DNA from: Lentisphaerota bacterium
GTDB lineage: Bacteria; Verrucomicrobiota; Kiritimatiellia; RFP12; UBA1067
Direction of reading: 5' to 3'
DNA length: 5,216 nucleotides
NCBI GenBank assembly: GCA_015061765.1
Contig: SUVZ01000302.1
Span: 1 to 5,216 of the forward strand
The position numbers and the translations under genes are program-made. The stretch's first letter is position 1. Each line of letters begins with the position of its first letter. Of this stretch, positions 1-5,216 are shown piece by piece. Under the pieces are notes generated by a model. It was given only the letters and a program-made list of their open reading frames with translations, had not been told where the DNA came from and made no database searches.

Positions 1-32
1 TCGAGACGGTCGTCGTGACGGAGGGGAAATGA
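1..32 (+). CDS. C-terminal tail of an upstream gene (partial, 5' end outside window)
   Basis: Reading from base 3, nine sense codons (ETVVVTEGK) are followed by TGA at 30-32. The other two forward frames stop at 16-18 and 35-37. The alternating Val/Thr pattern ending in a charged tail resembles the last beta-strand of a secreted protein or of a C-terminal beta-sandwich, but ten codons cannot identify a family. The stop lies one base before the ATG at 34, and the GGAGG ribosome binding site of the next gene lies within this tail. That spacing matches the tight packing of the other genes here, which is the main reason to believe it is real. It could also be chance open frame. Confidence 0.45.
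   Translation, partial: ETVVVTEGK
20..26 (+). promoter_or_regulatory. Ribosome binding site (GGAGGGG) of the GH99-like/esterase gene
   Basis: A strong Shine-Dalgarno core, GGAGG, at 20-24 sits 9 nt before the ATG at 34. It decides between two nearby ATGs: the one at 29-31 (frame 2) reaches a TGA after only one more codon, whereas the ATG at 34 opens 705 codons beginning with a signal peptide. Confidence 0.75.
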
Positions 33-33
33 C

Positions 34-2151
34 ATGAATCGAATTGCTACATTCGCATTTGTGCTGACTGCCGCAAGTTGTTTGCGAGCCTCCGATTTTG
101 CTGTTACGTCAAATGACAGCGCGAAGAAGATTGAAGTTGTCTGCGTTTATTATCCGCATTGGCACAGGTATCCAAAGGGCGACGAGTGGTTTGGCGCCGA
201 CAATTGGAAGCAGGGAGAGTGGGCATTCGTAAAGGACGCGAGGCGACTCTATCCCAACCACAAACAGCCGATGGTGCCGTACGCCGGTTATCTCGACGGG
301 TCCGACCCCGAGGACATGGCGAAGGAGATTGCGCTTGCGGCAAATGCGGGTATCGATGTCTTCCTGTACGACTATTACTGGTACGACGGGAAAGTCACGC
401 AGGAGGAGTCTCTGGAGAAGGGGTTCCTCAGGGCGCTGAACCGCGGCAGGATGAAGTTCGCGCTCATGTGGTGCTACCACGAAAGGCGCGACCAGTTCCG
501 TCCGAAGCTCGGCGAGCAGCGCCGCATGCTCATGTCCCTGGCCCATACGAAGGAGGAGTTCCTCGGGCTCATCCGCTATTCCGCGGAGCACTATTTCAAC
601 AAGCCGGAGTACTGGCGGAAGGACGGCAGGATCTTCTTCTCGATCTACGACGCCCCGTATTTCTGCTCGAAGCGCGGCAACGACGCCGGGCGGATCAAGG
701 CGGAGCTGGACGAGGCGCGCGAAATCGTGCGCGCCGCCGGTCTCGGCGAGCTGCATTTCAATGCGCAGGGGGCGGGTCCGCGGCTTGCCGACTTCATGGC
801 GGACTGCGGCTTCGACTCGCTTACCGACTACAATACGTCCCCATACCACATGCCAGCCGAGACGACCTCGGCCATGCGCGCTAAAGGCGAGTGGGAGATC
901 GACTACAGGGCGTCTTTCCCGACTGTGCGCAGGCGCTGGCAGGAAATGTCCTCAAAGAAGCTGCCGTACATACCCAACGTGACGACGGGGTGGGATTCCA
1001 CTCCGCGCTGCCGCATCGACGAACCGTATCCGTGGCGGATACTCGACTATCCCTATACGATGTCGTTCACGAACAATACGCCGGAGGCCTTCCGCGAGAT
1101 CCTGTCCGAGGCGAAGGCGCATGCCGAGAACGATCCGAAGAAGCCCGAGGCCGTATACATCAACGGGTGGAACGAATACACCGAGGGCACGTATCTAGTT
1201 CCCAACAACTTCGATTCGGACGGCTTCCTCCGTGCCGTCGCGGCAGTGTTCGGGCGCCATCCGTCAGACGAATACACGTATGTAAACCCTTCGGACAAGG
1301 CACTTTATACCGTTCCTGCGGCGAAGTTCGAGAACGTTGCGTATGGCACCCATCCAAAGCAGAAGATCGATGTATTTATCCCGGATAATAAGGTTGGCCC
1401 GTTCCCTGCAGTCATCTATATTCATGGTGGCGGCTGGAGCGGCGGCGCGATGGAGGACGCCATAATTGGTGCATCGCTGAAACATCTTCTTGAAAGGGGT
1501 GTGGCAGTCGTTTCCATTGGTTATCGCTATTTACGCGATGTCTTGATGGACAATTGCGGCGAGAATCCACCTGTTATGGGTTGCCTCAACGACTGTGAAG
1601 CGGCGGTCAAGTTCGTTAAAGCGCATTCTAATGAATATGGGATAGATGTCTCCAGAATGGCGCTTGCCGGCGGAAGCGCAGGGGGCTGTACCGCCTTGTA
1701 TCTTTCTCTTAAAAACGACAATTCGCTTGGTGTTTGCTCCGTTGCGCCTATCATCGCGCAGACATCTATGGATCCTTTGGAGATGCAGAGGTGGATTTCC
1801 GACATAACTTATGGAGGTTCGGCCTTTGGATGTCGGGATTTCGGTGAATGGCTATCGCGGCGCGAGGATTTCCTTGCAGATATCGAACACATCTCACCTG
1901 CGGCGTTGGCAAGGCGCATCAATACAGATAAGGCGCCAGTTATATTTCTTCAGTATGGTGCACCGCTTGCGAAGGGAGAAAAATCGAGAGACCCAACGCA
2001 TTCTCCCGTATTTGGAGAGCAGTTCAAGGATATTTGCCTGGATCGCGGCATCCGGTGTGAAATTGGCTATGGCGGCAAACCGCATTTCGGAGACGTGTTC
2101 ATCAAACTTGCAGACCACCTTCAATCAAAAGGAAAGGAACCCAAAAAATGA
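34..2151 (+). CDS. Exported two-domain enzyme: GH99-like (WbsX-type) barrel fused to an alpha/beta-hydrolase esterase
   Basis: 705 residues. Residues 1-19 form a signal peptide (basic Arg3, hydrophobic core FAFVLTAA, likely cut after LRA; Cys16 makes a lipoprotein only a weak alternative). Residues about 33-408 resemble the WbsX/GH99-like family (Pfam Glyco_tran_WbsX type): YYPHWH at 39-44, AGIDVFLYDYYWYDG at 105-119, WCYHE near 145, and NGWNEYTEG at 377-385, with Glu381 and Glu384 as candidate catalytic acids. Residues about 425-700 form an alpha/beta-hydrolase of the lipase/feruloyl-acetyl esterase kind: oxyanion-hole HGGGW at 464-468, nucleophile Ser548 in GGSAGG, His684 in KPHF, and Asp653 as probable acid. 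Known GH99 enzymes cut alpha-mannosidic linkages, and many WbsX members sit in polysaccharide loci. Joint removal of ester groups and cleavage of the same glycan is my inference. The gene overlaps the next by ATGA. GC content drops sharply at the domain junction near base 1260. Substrate unknown. Confidence 0.9.
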   Translation: MNRIATFAFVLTAASCLRASDFAVTSNDSAKKIEVVCVYYPHWHRYPKGDEWFGADNWKQGEWAFVKDARRLYPNHKQPMVPYAGYLDGSDPEDMAKEIALAANAGIDVFLYDYYWYDGKVTQEESLEKGFLRALNRGRMKFALMWCYHERRDQFRPKLGEQRRMLMSLAHTKEEFLGLIRYSAEHYFNKPEYWRKDGRIFFSIYDAPYFCSKRGNDAGRIKAELDEAREIVRAAGLGELHFNAQGAGPRLADFMADCGFDSLTDYNTSPYHMPAETTSAMRAKGEWEIDYRASFPTVRRRWQEMSSKKLPYIPNVTTGWDSTPRCRIDEPYPWRILDYPYTMSFTNNTPEAFREILSEAKAHAENDPKKPEAVYINGWNEYTEGTYLVPNNFDSDGFLRAVAAVFGRHPSDEYTYVNPSDKALYTVPAAKFENVAYGTHPKQKIDVFIPDNKVGPFPAVIYIHGGGWSGGAMEDAIIGASLKHLLERGVAVVSIGYRYLRDVLMDNCGENPPVMGCLNDCEAAVKFVKAHSNEYGIDVSRMALAGGSAGGCTALYLSLKNDNSLGVCSVAPIIAQTSMDPLEMQRWISDITYGGSAFGCRDFGEWLSRREDFLADIEHISPAALARRINTDKAPVIFLQYGAPLAKGEKSRDPTHSPVFGEQFKDICLDRGIRCEIGYGGKPHFGDVFIKLADHLQSKGKEPKK
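2129..2139 (+). promoter_or_regulatory. Ribosome binding site (AAGGAAAGGAA) of the beta-helix gene
   Basis: A doubled AAGGA lies inside the 3' end of the preceding gene, where it encodes part of the Lys-rich tail SKGKEPKK. The second copy (2134-2138) is 9 nt before the ATG at 2148. The ATG overlaps the preceding TGA (ATGA, 2148-2151), an arrangement typical of translational coupling. It fixes the start of the downstream gene immediately before a clear signal peptide. Confidence 0.75.
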
Positions 2152-3824
2152 AAAAGCTGATACAAACCTCAATCCTTGCCTTTTGGACAGGGATGTGTCT
2201 CGCAGCAAACTACGACGCAGCGACCGTGTCGGAGTTCACGAATGCTGTCGCTAAGGCGCAAACAACAGGTGACACGATAACGCTTGCGGCTGGGGTGACA
2301 CTTGATTTCTCGACGCTGGAATCCTTCAGCTCCGGTACAAGCTGGGGCACGATGTCCGCTCCTGACACCAGCATGGGAATATCTTGCGTCTGGTGGCAGA
2401 AGGAGATTGTGATTCAGGGGGCAGACGACACACCTTGGAGCGAGAAGACGTCATCTCAGGAAACCATCCTAGATGGTGGCGGCAACCGGATCTTCTACGG
2501 CTACGGTGGATCAGGGCGGAAATCGACGTTCAAAAACCTTACTTTCAAAAACGGAACAGCGCCGAGCGGACAGAACGGTGGCGCGATTGTCTTTGCCAAT
2601 TCTGAATCGAGGGGTGGCGCAACGAACTGCGTCTTCAAGAACTGCTCAGCCGCCAACGGCGGCGCTACTTACGCTGTGCCTGTGACCGGCTCCCTTTTCG
2701 AGAGTTGTTCGGCTGGAACGACTGGGAACGGCGGTGGTGCGTATTGTGACAAGAACTATTGCATCCTTTCAGGAAATGTTTTCCGTGGATGTTCCGCGAA
2801 GAATGGCGGAGCGATCTACTTAAGCGACCTCTCCGCATCACCAGCTGGATACGTGGCCAATTGCGTCGTTTCGAATTGCACTGCGTCAAACTATGGCGGC
2901 GGAATGTATTCATCCAAGGCTTACAATGTTGTGAACGGCTGCCGTTTTGAGGGCAATGCTTCGACTGCGCAAGGCGGCGCGTGCTACAATGCATCAGCAT
3001 CATCGTGCGTGTTTGTCTGCAACGAATCGATAGAGAACCGCGGGGGCGCGATGTCGCTTGGCTCTGCTGTGGACTGCGCCTTTACGAACAACGTCTGCAC
3101 GAAAAACGGGCGTGGCGGCGCATGCGACAAGGTTGCGGCCGTCGGCTGCACTTTTTCTGGCAAGGGAGACGTGAGCTGCGGTAGCTTCACCAGATGCGTC
3201 TTCGACGGAATCGTTCCAGACGGGAACAGGCTTTGGGTGCTCGATGCCATTTCGAACAACGGTTCTGCGCTAGGTGTGACAAACTGCCTTGTTGTAAACT
3301 GCGCGGTCGGACGGATAGTAAATTTGGCCGGTCAAACCGCTGACTTCGCCAACTGCACGTTTGCCGACAACACAATCTCAAACAACGGCTACACAGTATA
3401 CTGCGATATATTCAATTCCAATTCTGGAGTCGGCTCTTTTGTCAACTGCATCTTCTCCGGCAATAAGCAGGCTGACGATACGGCGGCAGACCTTAAGCTG
3501 TGGAAATCCACCTCTGGCACGTGTTCGCTGCAGTTTTCAAACTGCCTTTACACCGATGGGTTCATCAACAGCGAGAAGGCAGATGTGTTCTCGAATCCGG
3601 TTCATGCACCAGCTAAGTTTGTCGCTGGAAGCGATGAGTATCCCGGGCGTCCGTACTATGCGCTTGTGCGCCAGTCCGCTGCTCGCAATGCCGGACTTTA
3701 TACGTCGTGGATGGATTCAGCGGTCGACCTCGCGGGAAGTGCTCGAATTCTCGAAGGTGCTGTCGATATCGGTTGCTATGAGTGCCTTCCACCGCCGCCA
3801 GGCCTTATGATATTTGTAAGGTAA
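2148..3824 (+). CDS. Exported Cys-rich right-handed beta-helix (Pmp-like repeat) protein
   Basis: 558 residues. Residues 1-20 are a signal peptide (MKK, then a hydrophobic stretch ending CLAA). Residues 23-50 match the usual entry to secreted parallel beta-helix proteins (an EFTNAVAKAQTTGDTITLAAG segment). Residues about 126-440 hold about ten imperfect coils of roughly 22-30 residues with the pattern Cys-x-Phe-x-x-[Asn/Cys] then GG[AG], for example FKNC (163-166), FESC (184-187), FRGC (212-215), and GGA/GGG at 171, 195, 220, 250, 276, 299 and 323. This resembles chlamydial polymorphic outer-membrane protein repeats (GGAI and FxxN). The helix ends with VDIGCYEC (539-546), a common terminal motif of such proteins. 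There are 29 cysteines (about 5%). No autotransporter barrel, sortase motif or PEP-CTERM tail is visible; the protein ends PPPPGLMIFVR. The fold can be a binding or surface protein or a polysaccharide lyase; no catalytic residues are recognisable. It lies between two glycan-enzyme genes. Confidence 0.88.
   Translation: MKKLIQTSILAFWTGMCLAANYDAATVSEFTNAVAKAQTTGDTITLAAGVTLDFSTLESFSSGTSWGTMSAPDTSMGISCVWWQKEIVIQGADDTPWSEKTSSQETILDGGGNRIFYGYGGSGRKSTFKNLTFKNGTAPSGQNGGAIVFANSESRGGATNCVFKNCSAANGGATYAVPVTGSLFESCSAGTTGNGGGAYCDKNYCILSGNVFRGCSAKNGGAIYLSDLSASPAGYVANCVVSNCTASNYGGGMYSSKAYNVVNGCRFEGNASTAQGGACYNASASSCVFVCNESIENRGGAMSLGSAVDCAFTNNVCTKNGRGGACDKVAAVGCTFSGKGDVSCGSFTRCVFDGIVPDGNRLWVLDAISNNGSALGVTNCLVVNCAVGRIVNLAGQTADFANCTFADNTISNNGYTVYCDIFNSNSGVGSFVNCIFSGNKQADDTAADLKLWKSTSGTCSLQFSNCLYTDGFINSEKADVFSNPVHAPAKFVAGSDEYPGRPYYALVRQSAARNAGLYTSWMDSAVDLAGSARILEGAVDIGCYECLPPPPGLMIFVR
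2523..3467 (+). repeat. Imperfect beta-helix coding repeats (Cys-x-Phe ... GGA coils)
   Basis: This region encodes residues about 126-440 of the beta-helix protein. The protein-level coil recurs every 22-30 residues, with Cys at 161, 187, 239, 265, 287, 310, 334, 380, 403 and 434 marking the same strand phase. The DNA copies have diverged beyond simple tandem repeats. They share short GGCGGCGC-like blocks encoding Gly-Gly-Ala and TGCxxxTT-like blocks encoding Cys-x-Phe. The repeats reflect protein architecture; they are not a mobile or CRISPR element. Confidence 0.75.
3818..3821 (+). promoter_or_regulatory. Weak ribosome binding site (AAGG) of the GH5-like gene
   Basis: AAGG lies within the last codons of the beta-helix gene and ends 9 nt before the ATG at 3831, the same spacing as at the two upstream genes. 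It is weaker than the other two sites, so initiation may depend on ribosomes finishing the upstream gene, whose TAA is only 6 bp before the ATG. Confidence 0.5.
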
Positions 3825-3830
3825 ACGCAG

Positions 3831-5216
3831 ATGGCGGGAAAGAGGCGTGGCCTTTCAATACTGTTAGCGGTGCTTGCTGCAGAAGCGGTAGCAGCGCTTG
3901 AAGTTGGGCGCATTAATAGATGCGCAGAGTGGCGGCCTATAGAAATGGGCGAATACGAATGCATACAAGGGACGTCTGTCCGCATTCGTGAGCTGGAGAT
4001 TGTCCCCGGTACGGCTCTTGACCTTTCTGCTATCGCGCCTCGCTACGACATCGGCGCGAACGGACGCATCGTCTCTGATTCGCAGGGGCAACTCGTCTTT
4101 CAGAACGAGCCGGAACGCCCGTTGCGGCTGCGCGGCTTTAACTGTACATACGGCGGAAAATACGACGGGTTTCAGAACGCCAGCAAGGAAGAACTTGAAG
4201 AGCTTGCCGAGCAGTTTCGACTGATGGGCCTGAATCTCGTCCGGCTTCATTTTTTCGATGCCAAGCTGGTCGGTTTGAACGGGCTGAAATGGCTGGACTA
4301 CAAAGACACATTTGCCGAGGACGCAATGCCGCAGACGAAGGAGGAGATAGACGCCATTGTCGACCGAGACTTTCTGGACAGGTTTCACTGGTTCGTAAAA
4401 TGCCTTCGCGACCGAGGCGTCTACATCATGTTCGACGTGGCCACTTCGCCGAACAAGATCATGGCGCGGGCGAAGAAGTCAAGAGCCCCCACCAGAATCG
4501 GACTCTTCCTCGACGAAAGGTGGAGGAAACTTTGGAAAGCATCGTTCGACTTCTGGACGCAGACCATTAACCCCTATACGGGGACGCGTTTTCTAGACGA
4601 TCCGCAGGTGATAGGGATGACGTTCTGCAACGAGCAGGATTGGATATTCTTCAGTGATCAGGAACTTGCCATGTTCACGACGGACTTTCGCAAGGAATTC
4701 GGCGAGGATATGCCGGAGCTCTCTCGTCGGCTTTTGTGGGAGGACGGCAAGGTGTCCGAAAATGCAAGATTGTTTTTCCGCCGTCGCCTTAAGGAGATGA
4801 CAGACTTCTATCTTGGCGTTGTCAAGGCAAGCGGCTTCAAGGGGTTGACGACGCAGTGGGACATGCTCAAGACGCCCCTTGGTGCTGAATCGCACATAGG
4901 GCTTTCAGCCGTTGCGACCCACTCGTACCACGCGCATCCCAAGTTCTCCGTGCCACTTCCCGATGGCGTTGAAAACGAGAGGATTCTTGAGCCGTGGAAC
5001 AAAGGCAAATGCACTGAGGTTCCTTTCGGATCGTCGTTGGCGGAGAACAAGCGTACATACTTTGCCAACGCCGCACTTGCGCGTACTCTTGGAAAACCAT
5101 TCCTCGTCACCGAGTATTCGCATATTCCGGCGAACGACTGCGCACAGGAGGCACCGGTGGTGCAGTCTGCCATTGCGGCGCTTCAGGATTGGCAGGCCCT
5201 TTGTCCGCACAGCGAC
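3831..5216 (+). CDS. Exported GH5-like (clan GH-A) glycoside hydrolase, 3' end outside window
   Basis: The frame is open from ATG 3831 to the last base, 462 codons with no stop. It begins with a signal peptide (MAGKRR, then hydrophobic LSILLAVLA, with AVAA at 19-22 as the cleavage region). Residues about 56-104 form a pre-barrel beta segment (PGTALDLSAIAP ... LVFQNEPERPLRLRGFN), a layout common before GH5-like barrels in PVC and related bacteria. Barrel motifs then follow in order: MGLNLVRLHFFD with Arg138 and His140; GVYIMFDV; CNEQDW with Asn267-Glu268 as the acid/base; THSYHAH with His364 and Tyr366; and FLVTEYSH with Glu428 as the candidate nucleophile. The order Arg, Asn-Glu, His-x-Tyr, Glu is that of retaining clan GH-A enzymes. 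The start is 6 bp after the beta-helix stop, so it is probably the distal operon gene seen here. Related proteins usually continue well past the barrel, so a C-terminal part is expected outside. The GH5 subfamily and substrate are not determinable from what is visible. Confidence 0.87.
   Translation, partial: MAGKRRGLSILLAVLAAEAVAALEVGRINRCAEWRPIEMGEYECIQGTSVRIRELEIVPGTALDLSAIAPRYDIGANGRIVSDSQGQLVFQNEPERPLRLRGFNCTYGGKYDGFQNASKEELEELAEQFRLMGLNLVRLHFFDAKLVGLNGLKWLDYKDTFAEDAMPQTKEEIDAIVDRDFLDRFHWFVKCLRDRGVYIMFDVATSPNKIMARAKKSRAPTRIGLFLDERWRKLWKASFDFWTQTINPYTGTRFLDDPQVIGMTFCNEQDWIFFSDQELAMFTTDFRKEFGEDMPELSRRLLWEDGKVSENARLFFRRRLKEMTDFYLGVVKASGFKGLTTQWDMLKTPLGAESHIGLSAVATHSYHAHPKFSVPLPDGVENERILEPWNKGKCTEVPFGSSLAENKRTYFANAALARTLGKPFLVTEYSHIPANDCAQEAPVVQSAIAALQDWQALCPHSD

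Noticed and set aside
109..849. 246-codon open frame on the minus strand, opposite the GH99-like domain
   Set aside because: It lies mostly opposite the GC-rich part of a well-supported gene, where strongly G/C-ending codons remove stops from the opposite strand. The translation is Arg/Val/Glu-rich with no recognisable domain or signal, and no ribosome binding site was identified for it.
159..884. 241-codon open frame in another forward frame inside the GH99-like domain
   Set aside because: The product is Arg/Gly/Ala-rich low-complexity sequence typical of an out-of-frame reading of GC-rich coding DNA. The overlapping frame has clear family motifs.
1811..2254. 147-codon forward frame spanning the junction of the fusion and beta-helix genes
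   Set aside because: It overlaps the esterase His motif and the signal peptide of the next gene, both well supported. It would require the ATGA junction to be non-functional, and its product is not recognisable.
2523..3467. Possible CRISPR array or DNA tandem repeat
   Set aside because: The repeating units are irregular (about 66-90 bases), diverged at DNA level and kept in one reading frame. They are explained by beta-helix coils.
2148..3824. Autotransporter or polymorphic toxin interpretation of the beta-helix protein
   Set aside because: No C-terminal beta-barrel, no toxin domain and no adjacent small immunity gene are visible. The protein ends shortly after the DIGCYE motif.
3825..3830. 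Promoter or terminator between the beta-helix and GH5-like genes
   Set aside because: The gap is only 6 bp, and I saw no GC-rich hairpin followed by a T-run around it.
3864..4388. 174-codon minus-strand open frame covering the start of the GH5-like gene
   Set aside because: It is antisense to a frame with a signal peptide, pre-barrel segment and GH-A motifs. The antisense product shows no domain.

Overview
The window is one densely packed, single-direction (+ strand) gene cluster that encodes secreted carbohydrate-active proteins. Base composition is moderate to high GC. The best guess for the host is a member of the PVC group (Kiritimatiellota, Lentisphaerota or Verrucomicrobiota), probably a gut or other anaerobic polysaccharide degrader. 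This is inferred from the gene content: a WbsX/GH99-like protein with a fused esterase, a Pmp-like Cys-rich beta-helix protein ending in a DIGCYE motif, and a GH5-like enzyme with the pre-barrel segment common in those phyla. No 16S rRNA or other phylogenetic marker is present, so the assignment is tentative.

Layout: (1) Bases 1-32 are probably the last codons of an upstream gene, stopping one base before the next start. (2) Bases 34-2151 encode a 705-residue exported two-domain protein: an N-terminal GH99-like (WbsX-type) TIM barrel and a C-terminal alpha/beta-hydrolase esterase. (3) Bases 2148-3824 encode a 558-residue exported, cysteine-rich right-handed beta-helix repeat protein; its start codon overlaps the stop of gene 2 as ATGA. 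(4) From 3831 to the window end an open frame of 462 codons with no stop encodes the N-terminal part of an exported GH5-like (clan GH-A) glycoside hydrolase. Because it has no stop inside the window, a search for closed ORFs would miss it.

The three well-supported genes have intergenic distances of -4 and +6 bp, each has a Shine-Dalgarno-like sequence 9 nt before its ATG, and each begins with a signal peptide. There is no room for internal promoters or terminators, so they are very probably co-transcribed and translationally coupled. A reasonable working model is a secreted glycan-processing operon: one enzyme with a glycosidase-like and an esterase domain, a second glycosidase, and a non-catalytic or unknown beta-helix protein for surface display, binding or cleavage. 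The target glycan cannot be read from the sequence.

The points most worth checking are the GH99-like/esterase fusion, the sharp composition change exactly at its domain junction, the cysteine ladder in the beta-helix protein, and the truncated GH5-like gene. No RNA genes, CRISPR arrays, mobile elements or gene-free stretches over 300 bases were seen.
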